DNA of 64,000 nt from Plut-88900 sp965116945 (lineage in GTDB: Bacteria; Chloroflexota; Dehalococcoidia; Plut-88900). Below, piece after piece: positions 8,489 to 17,882 of this stretch (the first letter of the stretch is position 1; the number at the start of each line of letters is the position of its first letter). A model generated the notes under the pieces. That model had not been told where the DNA came from, made no database searches, and saw only the letters and a list, made by a program, of their open reading frames with translations. The stretch spans positions 2,046,001-2,110,000 of the forward strand of contig OZ220734.1 of NCBI GenBank assembly GCA_965116945.1, given 5' to 3'. The position numbers were made by a program, and so were the translations under genes.

Positions 8489-9637
8489 TCACCTAAACAA
8501 CATCCTAGCCACCCCACCCTCCGCCAATTCAAATAACTCCACCCCCGGCTCCCGAGACATCCGCTTCAGGAACCGTTCGGCATCCAGCCATCCCTCCGGG
8601 CTACCGACACCCGTGCGCTCGATTTCGCCTGAGGCAACCATCAACGTTGCCAGTGCTGCCACTGACGTCGTGCCTCTCCTCGAAAAGTCCTGTGCCTCGA
8701 AAACTCGGGTGGTATGCCTTCCATCGTCCTGCCCTTCCACCCTAACCCGCACGGCCATGGGCTCGTCCAGAGGCTCAATATCGAAGTGCTGTTTCCCCTC
8801 TTTCGACTGAAGGTAGGTCATCAGGAATTCCATTGGGCTTTTCTCCAACCCCGACGCCCTTTCATACGACGTGAACCCCCACCTCACCATCGACGTCATG
8901 AAGTCGTTACCCTCGGGCTGGTGTAGCCCCCCGCTCGCCGTGACCTCTGTCAGCCCCGGCAGCGACTGTGAAATGCTCACAGGGTCGGGCACGCCTGTAT
9001 AGTACACTTCCTTACCCCCAACCGGCCGCAAAAAGTCTATTGTCTCCCTATTTGCGAAGGCTCCAGGCTTTACATAAGCGCCGTCCATGAACTGAGGAGC
9101 GAGGCCGCTGTTGATTCTCAGGAAATGGTGTATTGCCGATGGATAATTCAACGAGTAGTTCCAGGAAAACCAGATATTCACCTTTCGAGGCTCGTCCATT
9201 TCATCATATCCGTACCTGGCAAGCACCCCGCTGAGCCCCGGCATGATCCCACACCCCGACAAAACTGCCACCCCCGCCTCTCGAGCCCTCCGGTCCCAAT
9301 CCGGGTTCAGAAACAGCTCTTCCGTCATTTCGTGGTCGTCGGCCATGTCTACATAATGAGTATTGGTTGAGATTGCCGCATCGACCACCTTCAAACCCAG
9401 CATATGATAGGGGCCAGTGGCGTTGAAAACGGTATCTACTCCATCCAATGCTGCCCTCAACCTCGACTCATCCTCAATGTCCAACCCTAGCCACTCCCCG
9501 CCCGTCCTCTCCCCTACCCGGCGAGCCCTCTCCCCGACCTTGTCTGCCGCGACCAGTGCCACATTCTCTCCCTCCGCTGCAATCTGGTACGCGATTCCCC
9601 GCCCATGAAACCCACATCCCAGGACTAGGACTCTCAT
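8489..9637 (-). CDS. Saccharopine dehydrogenase-like NAD(P)-binding oxidoreductase
   Basis: A 382-residue protein starting with LVLGCGFHGRGIAYQIA, the Rossmann motif, followed by the saccharopine-dehydrogenase pattern in which a carboxylate-binding strand VFNATGPY follows the cofactor loop. The C-terminal domain contains SGCGIMPGLSGVLA. Family members act on saccharopine, related amino acid adducts or unknown substrates. Its ATG overlaps the stop of the upstream LLM gene by four bases (ATGA), so the two are translationally linked. Confidence 0.8.
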   Translation of the reverse strand: MRVLVLGCGFHGRGIAYQIAAEGENVALVAADKVGERARRVGERTGGEWLGLDIEDESRLRAALDGVDTVFNATGPYHMLGLKVVDAAISTNTHYVDMADDHEMTEELFLNPDWDRRAREAGVAVLSGCGIMPGLSGVLARYGYDEMDEPRKVNIWFSWNYSLNYPSAIHHFLRINSGLAPQFMDGAYVKPGAFANRETIDFLRPVGGKEVYYTGVPDPVSISQSLPGLTEVTASGGLHQPEGNDFMTSMVRWGFTSYERASGLEKSPMEFLMTYLQSKEGKQHFDIEPLDEPMAVRVRVEGQDDGRHTTRVFEAQDFSRRGTTSVAALATLMVASGEIERTGVGSPEGWLDAERFLKRMSREPGVELFELAEGGVARMLFR

Positions 9638-10674
9638 GACTTATCAAGCAGCGGGGCCACTTCTGAAACGTATCGTCCTAGCTGCTCCTCGGCATCCGGC
9701 CCGACAAACCTCAATACGGGCGTAGTGCATCCGGCGTCCACGTAGGAGTGAATCTTCTCCGCAACCTCCTCGGGCGGGCCGTAGGCCACCCATAGATCGA
9801 TAAGGCCCGGCCTCATGAACCCCGATCCGTAGTAGCCGACCAGGAAGTCGTGAGCCTGCTGGTAGGCCGTTTCCCGGTCATCGTGGATGTTGACCATCAG
9901 GTGCAGGCACGAGTCCAGCGTCTCAGGGTTCCGACCCATCTCCTCTGCATACCTTTTGATCCGTCCGAACCTCTCACGGAAGTCCTCCGTAGTAATTGCA
10001 TCCGTCTGCCACCCATCCGAGTATTTCGCCACCCGACGAAGCACCCGCTCCAGCAACTCAGGCCGTACGTCTCCCTTGGGGTTTACCGCAAGCCAGATCG
10101 GGACCCGCGCCTGGGCGGGTTTTGGCAAGACGTCCAGGTCTTCGAACTGGAAGAAACGCCCTTGGTGGGTCACCTTCTCCTCGGACCATAGCCGCCTCAG
10201 AATAGTTATACCCTCTAGCATCCTCCCCACCCTCTCGTTGGACTCCACGCCCATCAATTCCAGCTCCTTGGCAAACAGCGGCCCGTACCGGGCCGGCCCT
10301 CCGGTTCAGACTGCCAAGATCGTCCTTCCCCCTGACAGCACGTCAAGGCTGGACCATTGGATTGCGAGTTGGACGGGATTGCGGAGTGGGAAGCTGGCCA
10401 TGCAAATCGTGCCCAAGTTCACCCTACTGGTGCGTGCGGCGATGGCGGAAAGCAGGACCAGGTAGTCTAATCTCGGCTTGGAAAGCAGGTTGTCTCCGAC
10501 CCAAACGCCGTCAAAGGCGCCGGAAATCTCCGCCGTCACCGCCATGTCCACCACCTCCGCCACGGTATTCCCGCCAGTGACTACCGACCGGTTGGACAGA
10601 CTTATACCGTACTTAACCTTACCTATGATGGACCTGCCATTTCTTATTGCCTGGCCCGGGACTCGGGCATTCAC
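9634..10674 (-). pseudogene. LLM flavin-dependent oxidoreductase interrupted by one in-frame TGA
   Basis: Two frames, 10306-10674 and 9634-10257, lie in the same reading frame and are separated only by a TGA at 10306-10308 and 16 further sense codons. Read through, the product is 347 codons, a normal LLM length: N-terminal YGISLSN, GVWVGDNLLS, then GGRTILAV-stop-TGGP, and a C-terminal half with DGWQTDAIT. In the paralogue at 16817 the equivalent position is glycine (LGVGGP). The protein would fit best starting at KYGISLSN, but the codon before it is GTT, so the upstream ATG at 10674 with no ribosome-binding site is the only start. Either a recent pseudogene, a sequence error, or a recoded TGA. 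Confidence 0.75.
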
Positions 10675-10879
10675 TTAAGCGTCGCCCCGTCCTCAACAGC
10701 AATTAAAGACGGTGGGCCGCTCTTTCTGAGGCCCTCGGATAATCGAGCGAGGTGATGGCAACAGACTGCATATCCATCCTGTCGGCGGTTCCCCCCACTT
10801 CGCCGGGAAGGGCCACGCCGAATGGTATCATATACCTCACCAATATCCCCCGGACCCCTCCTTCAGCATCGGAGCTTCC

Positions 10880-12226
10880 ATGACCACAGCCAACCCAAAA
10901 ACCTTTGACGCCGTAATAGTAGGTGGAGGCCTTGCGGGCCTGACTGTCGCCTACCGACTCCAGGACCAGGACATCCTCCTGCTCGAAAGGGAGGACTACT
11001 GCGGCGGTCGCACCCTTTCGAAGCAGATGGGTGAGTACGTTTACAACATGGGCGCTCAGGTAGTAAACGGCGACGACAGCCTCGTTGCGCCATTGACCAA
11101 CGAGTTAGGCGTCACCCGCAGCCTCATAAACAAGACCAAGCTTCCCATAATCATGAATGGCAAACTCGTCGCCGCTTCCAATGAGCCATCCTTCCTGTGG
11201 CAATTGCCCATTTCGATAACCGACAAGATCAAGCTCGGGTGGGATGTATTTGACCTAAGGCGCAAATACGGGGGTTTCCGCAAGGACTTCCCGGACATCA
11301 ATGACCCCAAGATCATCCATCTAAACTCCATGACCCTTGCCGAATACATGGGGCTGAAGTCGGGCGACCTTCGAGACCTCTGGGACACCGTGGCCCTGGC
11401 CACTACCACAACCGACGCCGGTGAATCCTCTGCCTATCACCCCATCAACACCTTCCTCCACTTCGTTGCAAAGGAATATTTCGTGAATGGCGGCACCTGG
11501 CAGATCGCCCGCGCCCTCTGGGACCGCCTTTCCGACAGGATTCAGACCTCTGCAGAAGTCTCGAGTGTTGAAGAAGCTTCAGATGGAGTGACTGTTACAT
11601 ACTCCCAGGGTGGCCAGACCCACACGATCCGTGCCAAGAAATGCGTGATGGCAGTTCCCGCACCCCAGGCCCTTAAGGTTGTCGATCCTCTCCCTGACTG
11701 GAAACGGGCGGCCCTCGCGGCCGCAACCTACGGAGCTATCACCAGCGCAGGATTCCTCCTGGACCGCAACTCCGAGGACTTCCTGGGTGAGGGCGTTTGG
11801 CGGGTTCCGACCGTCAGGAGTTCCCTCGTATCCATCACCAATCCCACCATCACCTTCCCCCGGGAGGTCAAGGAACGCACGGGTCAGGGGCTGCTGCGAG
11901 TCTACACCGGCGACGTCGAGTCCAGGCGACTCCAGAAACTCTCCGACGGCGAGGCTCTCGAATCGCTCATGGAGTCCATGTACGAAGTCCTGCCCGACAC
12001 CCGGGGACACGTTATAACCGGTGCGTTGAAGCACTGGGAACACGGCGGAAGCCCGTGGTTGGTAGGACGCTTGCCGCACGTACCCAACATCCAGGCCCCG
12101 ACCGACAACATCCACTTCGCAGGCGATTACACAGCGGGTTCAGGCATGGACGCGGCCGTCCACTCTGCCTCGAGAGTCCTAACCGAACTGGGCCGCGGGC
12201 CCCTCTTCCCGGAGGCTGCCGGTTAA
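10880..12226 (+). CDS. FAD-dependent amine oxidase/protoporphyrinogen-oxidase-like protein
   Basis: A 448-residue flavoprotein. VIVGGGLAGLTVAYRL near residue 13 is the dinucleotide-binding fold and LLLEREDYCGGRT the following GG-R motif of the amine oxidase family. The C-terminus has the FAD-closing segment NIHFAGDYTAGSGMDAAVHS. The substrate may be an amine, a carotenoid-like or a porphyrin compound; the sequence does not decide. GGAG precedes the ATG by six bases. The last four bases overlap the convergent RidA gene. Confidence 0.85.
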   Translation: MTTANPKTFDAVIVGGGLAGLTVAYRLQDQDILLLEREDYCGGRTLSKQMGEYVYNMGAQVVNGDDSLVAPLTNELGVTRSLINKTKLPIIMNGKLVAASNEPSFLWQLPISITDKIKLGWDVFDLRRKYGGFRKDFPDINDPKIIHLNSMTLAEYMGLKSGDLRDLWDTVALATTTTDAGESSAYHPINTFLHFVAKEYFVNGGTWQIARALWDRLSDRIQTSAEVSSVEEASDGVTVTYSQGGQTHTIRAKKCVMAVPAPQALKVVDPLPDWKRAALAAATYGAITSAGFLLDRNSEDFLGEGVWRVPTVRSSLVSITNPTITFPREVKERTGQGLLRVYTGDVESRRLQKLSDGEALESLMESMYEVLPDTRGHVITGALKHWEHGGSPWLVGRLPHVPNIQAPTDNIHFAGDYTAGSGMDAAVHSASRVLTELGRGPLFPEAAG

Positions 12227-12606
12227 CTAGGAATACAGGCCGTCACCATGATCTCGACCAGCAAGTCGGGCCTGTTCAGCATCACCTCCACCGTCGCCCG
12301 AGGCGGCCTGCTCTCCACAAAGTGCTTCCCGTACTCCTCGTTGAACTCCGCCAGATCCTCCCGCTTCGTGAGCCAGCAGTTCACCGAAAGGACGTTGTCC
12401 AGGTTGGTCCCAGCCGCCTCCAACACCCGCTTGATCCGCTCGATGGTGAATCGGGTCTGCTCGGCCACACCCTCGCCCAGCTTCCCGGTGTCGGGGTGCG
12501 TCCCCGTCTGACCCGCCACGAAAACCAGGTCTCCAAACCTCGCTCCCGGCGAAAGGTTCGGGTTCCCGCCCTTCATGTCCACGTTGATGATTTCCTTCTT
12601 CGGCAT
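12223..12606 (-). CDS. RidA (YjgF/YER057c) family enamine/imine deaminase
   Basis: A 127-residue RidA-fold protein with FVAGQTGT, NVLSVNCWLT and RPPRATVEV, the last holding the arginine that binds the substrate carboxylate in deaminase-active members. RidA hydrolyses reactive enamines made by PLP enzymes, which fits the threonine-synthase-like and aminotransferase genes nearby. GAGGAGG precedes the ATG. The stop overlaps that of the amine oxidase gene on the other strand by four bases. Confidence 0.9.
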   Translation of the reverse strand: MPKKEIINVDMKGGNPNLSPGARFGDLVFVAGQTGTHPDTGKLGEGVAEQTRFTIERIKRVLEAAGTNLDNVLSVNCWLTKREDLAEFNEEYGKHFVESRPPRATVEVMLNRPDLLVEIMVTACIPS

Positions 12607-12722
12607 TTCTATTCCTCCTCAATGGAATGATGTGTGTTGTGGTCGGGGCGAGGGCCCTACACCTCAGTCCCGACCGGATGGGATACTATACGAAACCCGT
12701 GACTCAGGTCTACGCACCCACC

Positions 12723-13802
12723 ATGAATACCCACACACTCCAATGCACCGCCTGCTCCCGAGACCACTCTCCAAACATCCGCACCCTCGCCTGTAAAGCG
12801 TGCAGCGCTCCCTTGGTCGTTTCCTACCCTCCCGACGCCCAACCAACCCTCGGTGTCCCACCCGTCACCCTCGGCGAGGGGAACACGCCTGTTATTCCCC
12901 TGACCGCCATCGCAGAATTCCTGGGCCTTAGTTCCCTTTACGCCAAGCTGGAATTCGCTTCGCCGACAGGCTCTTTCAAGGACCGGGGCACGGCGGTAAT
13001 GCTTGCCGCCGCCCGATTCTTTGGCGTCGACGAGATAGTCGAAGACTCCTCCGGGAACGCCGGGGCATCCGTAGCTGCCTATTCGGCCCGGTGCGGTATA
13101 AGGGCCCACATATTCGCACCTGACTCCGCCCCCCAAGCCAAGTTAAACCAGATCAAGGTCTACGGCGCCGAGACCCACCTCATCCCCGGCCCCCGAGAAG
13201 CTGCTGCCGATGCCGCCCTCGTTTTCTGTGAGGAAAACGATCTCGTATACGCTTCCCACAACCTCAGCCCCTACTTCTTGGAAGGCACCAAGACCTTCGC
13301 CCACGAACTCCCTTTGGAATTCCCCAACGAACTTCCTGACCACATAATCATGCCGGTCGGCAACGGTTCGCTGTTTCTCGGTGCTTGGGTCGGGCTACAG
13401 GAACTTAAACGCCGAAACGAAATCCACACCCTCCCTAGGCTCCACGCAATTCAAGCTGATTTCGTGAGCCCCGTCGCCGCCGCCTCCAAAGGCGAATCTT
13501 GGGCCCCCAACCCGGCTAACCGCACCATCGCAGGGGGCATCTCTGTCGCCAATCCTCCGCGCCTCCACCACGTCCTTGATGTCCTTCGCCAATGCGGCGG
13601 CCAATCTCTCTCAGTCGCCGATTGGGAAATAGAATTGTGGCAGACACGTCTCGCCCGCATTGAAGGGCTTTTCTGTGAACCCACATCCGCCGCCGCCTTC
13701 GCAGGACTTTCCAAGCTGTTGGGCTCGAAAGTCATCTCAGCCGACGAGACCGTACTCGTACCAATCACCGGTTCGGGGCTGAAGGATTCCGTTTCTGGCT
13801 GA
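12723..13802 (+). CDS. Threonine synthase-like PLP-dependent enzyme
   Basis: A 359-residue fold-type II PLP enzyme. An N-terminal zinc ribbon uses Cys8, Cys11, Cys24 and Cys27; GSFKDRG holds the Schiff-base lysine (K86); the phosphate-binding glycine loop is MPVGNGSLF. Threonine synthases of this type convert O-phosphohomoserine to threonine; related enzymes make cysteate or degrade amino acids. The ATG at 12723 starts directly at the zinc ribbon; a frame from 12627 adds 32 unlikely residues. No ribosome-binding site is seen, so the mRNA could be leaderless. The adjacent tdh and RidA genes are in keeping with threonine metabolism. Confidence 0.8.
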   Translation: MNTHTLQCTACSRDHSPNIRTLACKACSAPLVVSYPPDAQPTLGVPPVTLGEGNTPVIPLTAIAEFLGLSSLYAKLEFASPTGSFKDRGTAVMLAAARFFGVDEIVEDSSGNAGASVAAYSARCGIRAHIFAPDSAPQAKLNQIKVYGAETHLIPGPREAAADAALVFCEENDLVYASHNLSPYFLEGTKTFAHELPLEFPNELPDHIIMPVGNGSLFLGAWVGLQELKRRNEIHTLPRLHAIQADFVSPVAAASKGESWAPNPANRTIAGGISVANPPRLHHVLDVLRQCGGQSLSVADWEIELWQTRLARIEGLFCEPTSAAAFAGLSKLLGSKVISADETVLVPITGSGLKDSVSG

Positions 13803-13848
13803 TGCTGTATCATGACATCTTCCAGCCCAACCCCACAGGAGCCCGACT

Positions 13849-15426
13849 ATGCCCACCCCCCTCCGCCCTTCCATTGCCCCCTATGAGGAATACCCGCTCT
13901 TCGATGTCCTTCGGCGCACAGCTTCCCGCATTCCCGACAAGACTGGAGTTATAGACGGCGACCGGTCTTTCACCTTTTCCCAGCTTGATGAGCAGAGCGA
14001 CAGATTGGCGACTGCGCTGACGGGGTTGGGGGTGGAGAAGGGTGACCGCGTCGGCCTCTTCGCCCCCAACTGCGCCGAGTTCGTTGTCGCTTACTTCGGC
14101 ATTCTAAAGACCGGCGCTGCCGTGGCTCCTGCCAATTCTGCCTACCGCGCACGGGAGCTTACACACCAGATGAATAATTCCGGCGTCCGGGTACTGGTGA
14201 GCCATCAGGTCGGCCTGCCTGTGGTCGAGGCCGCCCGTCCGGACCTCCCGGGCCTCGACACCGTCATCAACATCGGCCCCTCCGCCCCCGACACCCTCAA
14301 CTTCGATCAACTCGTCAGCGACAACGCCCCCCTCCCCCCTTCCGTCGCCATCGACCCAAAGGAAGATCTGGCCGCTTTACCCTCCTCCAGCGGCACCACC
14401 GGCCTCCCCAAGGGCGTCATGCTCACCCACTTCAACTTGACCAGCAACCTGGAGCAGACCATCAACCGTCCAGGTGAGGCTTCCGCCATGACCGAGGAGG
14501 ACGTGCTGCTCGTCCACCTGCCCCTTTTCCACAGCTACGGCATGACCGTGCTTATGAACGCCGTCATTGCCGCCGGGGCCACCCAGGTCCACATGGCCAG
14601 GTTTGACATGAACTCGTTCCTCGACCTGGTACCCCGACACCGCGTGTCAATGCTCTACACCGTGCCGCCGGTCATTCTCGGCGTGGCCCAGGTCCCGGGC
14701 ATCGAGTCCCACGATCTATCTTCCCTTCGGCTGTGTCTTTCCGGCGCCGCTCCCCTGTCAGAGGAGTTGCAGAATCGATTCGAGAAACTGACTGGGGTCT
14801 CGACAGTTCAGGGATATGGCCTCACCGAGACCTCACCCGTAACAAACATGGACTTTGTCGAACCAGACCTCCGTCGCACGGGGTCTATCGGTCCCGCCGT
14901 ATCCGATACAGACGAAAAGATCGTCGACCCCGAGGATGCTAGCAGAGAACTCTCTCGTGGTGAGATTGGCGAGCTGCTCATCCGCGGGCCTCAGGTGATG
15001 AAGGGCTACTGGCGCAACCCCGAGGCCACCGCCGAGACTATTCACGACGGCTGGCTCTACACCGGCGACATGGCCCGCATGGATCCCGAGGGCTACGTCT
15101 ACATAGTCGACCGCAAAAAGGAGCTCATCAAGTACAAGGGATTCCAGGTAGCCCCCGCGGAGATGGAGGCCCTTCTCCTCGAACACCCGAACGTCACCGA
15201 CGCCGCAGTCGTGGGCAAACCCGACGAAGAAGCTGGAGAGCTACCCAAGGCATACGTGGTCACCAAATCCTCAACTCTCACCGCCGAAGACGTAATGTCT
15301 TTCGTCGCCGAACGCGTCGCCGGTTTCAAGAAAATCCGTGAAGTCGAATTCACCGACGAAATTCCCAAGAGTCCATCCGGCAAAATCCTCCGCCGAGTAC
15401 TCGCCGATATGGAAAAGTCCCACTAA
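13849..15426 (+). CDS. Acyl-CoA synthetase (AMP-dependent ligase)
   Basis: A 525-residue ANL-superfamily ligase. The P-loop-like motif SSGTTGLPKGVMLTH, the QGYGLTETSP adenylation motif, YTGDMA, VDRKKELIKYKGFQVAP and the C-terminal catalytic lysine in SPSGKILRR are all present. It activates a carboxylic acid to acyl-AMP and then acyl-CoA. Form is like 4-coumarate or medium/long-chain acyl-CoA ligases. It lies 46 bases after the threonine-synthase-like gene and 24 before the chromate transporter; a functional link with these is not evident. Confidence 0.92.
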   Translation: MPTPLRPSIAPYEEYPLFDVLRRTASRIPDKTGVIDGDRSFTFSQLDEQSDRLATALTGLGVEKGDRVGLFAPNCAEFVVAYFGILKTGAAVAPANSAYRARELTHQMNNSGVRVLVSHQVGLPVVEAARPDLPGLDTVINIGPSAPDTLNFDQLVSDNAPLPPSVAIDPKEDLAALPSSSGTTGLPKGVMLTHFNLTSNLEQTINRPGEASAMTEEDVLLVHLPLFHSYGMTVLMNAVIAAGATQVHMARFDMNSFLDLVPRHRVSMLYTVPPVILGVAQVPGIESHDLSSLRLCLSGAAPLSEELQNRFEKLTGVSTVQGYGLTETSPVTNMDFVEPDLRRTGSIGPAVSDTDEKIVDPEDASRELSRGEIGELLIRGPQVMKGYWRNPEATAETIHDGWLYTGDMARMDPEGYVYIVDRKKELIKYKGFQVAPAEMEALLLEHPNVTDAAVVGKPDEEAGELPKAYVVTKSSTLTAEDVMSFVAERVAGFKKIREVEFTDEIPKSPSGKILRRVLADMEKSH

Positions 15427-15450
15427 CACCCTCCCAACACATCTATCCCC

Positions 15451-16626
15451 ATGCCCCGCACCTTAGAAGTCCTCCTGGTTGCGCTGCGACTCGGCCTGAC
15501 CTCCTTCGGCGGGCCCATAGCCCACATCGGCTACTTCCGAGACGAATACGTCACGCGACGCCAATGGCTCTCCGAACAGCGCTTCGCCGAGCTTGTCGGC
15601 CTTTGCCAGTTCCTCCCCGGGCCGGCCAGCAGCCAGCTCGGTATAGCCATAGGGATGGGTCGGGCAGGTTATCCCGGAGCCATTGCCGCGTGGCTCGGGT
15701 TTACCCTGACCTCCGCCGTTGTCCTCATCCTCTTTGCCTACGGCGTCGACGCCCTTGGTGGTGAAGCTACCGAGTGGCTTAATGGTTTGAAAATAGTGGC
15801 AGTAGCCGTCGTAGCCCTCGCACTCTGGGGCATGGGCAAGACCTTCACGCCCGATAGACCCACAATTGCTATCGCCGTAATCGCAGCCGCCGTACTTCTC
15901 TTCACCAACGAGGCAATTCTCCAGCTTGCCGTCATCGCCGGGGGGGCTGTCCTGGGTCTCGCCTTCCTCCGGCCAACGGACCTGTCCCCCACCCCCTCCC
16001 CCGACAAAACTGGCGGTGTTCCTGTTGCAGTATTCGCCCTAGTCCTCTTCTTTACCCTCCTCATCGTCCTTCCCATAGCAAGCGAACTTATCAACAACGA
16101 CCCCCTCGCGCTCGCCGACAGCTTCTACCGTTCCGGTTCCCTGGTTTTTGGTGGCGGTCACGTCGTACTGCCTCTCCTCGAAGCGGAGGTAGTCCCCACG
16201 TGGGTCTCGAAAGACGACTTCCTGGCCGGGTATGGCGCCGCCCAGGCCGTCCCAGGGCCCTTGTTCACTTTCTCCGCTTATCTGGGCACGACTACCGAAA
16301 TCCTCTCTCCCGGCTGGGTCGGGGGGTTGCTGACCCTGGGGAGCATCTTCACGCCAGCCTTCCTGCTGGTTTTGGGTGTCCTGCCATTCTGGGACCGGCT
16401 GCACAGCTTTGCTCGCGCACGGGCCGCCATCGCCGGAGTTAATGCCGCAGTAGTAGGCGTCCTCCTTGCCGCTCTCTACGATCCCGTAATCACCAGTGCC
16501 ATCACCACCCCCGAGGACTTCGCGCTTGCCACTGCAGCCCTGGCCTTGCTGGCATTCTGGAAGGTCCCGCCGTGGTTCGTCGTAGTCCTCACCGGAGGCG
16601 GAGGCGCTCTGCTGAACTTCCTTTAA
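15451..16626 (+). CDS. chrA: Chromate transporter ChrA (two-domain)
   Basis: A 391-residue membrane protein with the two homologous CHR halves. The first half has SFGGPIAHIGYFRDEY and FLPGPASSQLG; the second has FGGGHVVLPLLEAEVV and QAVPGPLFTFSAYLG. About ten to twelve hydrophobic segments are visible. ChrA exports chromate, probably by proton exchange, and the two-domain form is the long-chain type. The start ATG lacks a good ribosome-binding site and sits 24 bases after the ligase gene. Regulation is not visible. Confidence 0.92.
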   Translation: MPRTLEVLLVALRLGLTSFGGPIAHIGYFRDEYVTRRQWLSEQRFAELVGLCQFLPGPASSQLGIAIGMGRAGYPGAIAAWLGFTLTSAVVLILFAYGVDALGGEATEWLNGLKIVAVAVVALALWGMGKTFTPDRPTIAIAVIAAAVLLFTNEAILQLAVIAGGAVLGLAFLRPTDLSPTPSPDKTGGVPVAVFALVLFFTLLIVLPIASELINNDPLALADSFYRSGSLVFGGGHVVLPLLEAEVVPTWVSKDDFLAGYGAAQAVPGPLFTFSAYLGTTTEILSPGWVGGLLTLGSIFTPAFLLVLGVLPFWDRLHSFARARAAIAGVNAAVVGVLLAALYDPVITSAITTPEDFALATAALALLAFWKVPPWFVVVLTGGGGALLNFL

Positions 16627-16708
16627 CCGCCACGCCTGGGAACACATCATAACCCGGACGGCCAGACTCCCGACCAAACAGGTACAGCGGTGTAACCTAT
16701 AGTCGTGA

Positions 16709-16736
16709 TTGACCCTACGATAACCCGCCCTATAGA
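16709..16736 (+). promoter_or_regulatory. Candidate sigma-70-type promoter
   Basis: TTGACC (16709-16714) and TATAGA (16731-16736) with a 16-bp spacer, about 80 bases upstream of the LLM gene at 16817. The layout suggests it drives that gene and perhaps the nitric oxide reductase beyond it. Confidence 0.45.
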
Positions 16737-16816
16737 ATCGCTACTCCTAGGATGCTCACTGGCCCGGCCGGGGCATAGCACCCCCCTAGCCTAGACCATG
16801 ACCTGCGAAGGAACTC

Positions 16817-17854
16817 ATGAAACTGGACTTTAGCGTTGGCCTGGGCCGCACCGAATCAGCCCATGAAATAGGCGACTACGCCCGAGTCGCGGAGGAAAGC
16901 GGCTTCAAGCAGTTGACGCTTATCGACATGCCTTTTGTCGGTCGTGATGTCCACACCCTTATGACCATGTCCGCCCTGAAGACCAGGAGCATCCTGATTG
17001 GTCATGGCGTGACTACTCCGGTGCTCTTCCACCCCATGTCCATTGCTAACGCCACCGCCAGCATCAACGAGCTTTCCGGCGGCCGAGCTTTTGTCGGCCT
17101 GGGCGTCGGGGGCCCCTTCGAGTCTGTCGTTGGCCGGGTTTCCCCTGTCAAAGAGATGCGCGAAACGGTGCATTTCATCCGCAAGTTCATGTCAGGAGAG
17201 GAAGGGAAATACAAGGGCGTCAAGGCCCACTCGGAGTGGGCCCGGGACCCGGTGCCCATCTACATTGCCGCTGAGCGCCCAAGGATGCTTCAGCTAGCCG
17301 GGGAGATCGCTGACGGGGTGATATCCATAGGTACCAACCCGGAGTGGGTCAAGTGGAAAATGGAACTAGTGAAACAGGGCGCTCTCAAGGCCGGTCGGGA
17401 CCCCGCGGAGGTCGAATACTGGGTCCGCACCATGATCTACGTGGCCGACAACAAGGAGGACGCCCGCGAAGAGGTCGCACCCTACCCCCTCGCCTACGGC
17501 CATCTTCACACGCTCCTCGAACAGGACACCCCCGAGGCCAACGATTTGCGCATGGGTTTGAATCGCTCCTACCCCGGCCTTGCAGAGGACCTTGTATCAG
17601 ATTCCAGAAAAGTAGCCAGCGCCTACGAACCCTACGGTGTTGAGCGTCTGGATGCGCCCTGGGCCAGGCACGTCACGGCCACCCTGATCGACTACTTCCA
17701 CCTCACCGGCAGACCCGACGACATCAACGAAAGAATCCAGGTCCTCGGCGAATTGGGTGTTGCCAATATATCAACGGTGATGTTCACTGTATTGGACAAG
17801 CTGGGGCAGATGAAGGCCATCAGAGATGAGATAATGCCCCACTTCCAGGGCTAG
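16817..17854 (+). CDS. LLM class flavin-dependent oxidoreductase (F420-type look)
   Basis: A 345-residue luciferase-like TIM-barrel protein. Early VAEESGFKQLTLIDMP, the central FVGLGVGGPFESVVG, VPIYIAAERPRML and ADGVISIGTNPEW are typical of the methylene-H4MPT-reductase-like/F420-dependent subgroup, though FMN use is also possible. AAGGAA lies four bases upstream of the ATG. The nitric oxide reductase gene follows after 28 bases on the same strand, so the two may be co-transcribed; what joins them functionally is unknown. Confidence 0.9.
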   Translation: MKLDFSVGLGRTESAHEIGDYARVAEESGFKQLTLIDMPFVGRDVHTLMTMSALKTRSILIGHGVTTPVLFHPMSIANATASINELSGGRAFVGLGVGGPFESVVGRVSPVKEMRETVHFIRKFMSGEEGKYKGVKAHSEWARDPVPIYIAAERPRMLQLAGEIADGVISIGTNPEWVKWKMELVKQGALKAGRDPAEVEYWVRTMIYVADNKEDAREEVAPYPLAYGHLHTLLEQDTPEANDLRMGLNRSYPGLAEDLVSDSRKVASAYEPYGVERLDAPWARHVTATLIDYFHLTGRPDDINERIQVLGELGVANISTVMFTVLDKLGQMKAIRDEIMPHFQG

Positions 17855-17882
17855 CCCGGCTACTCAAAAAAACGAGCGTAAA

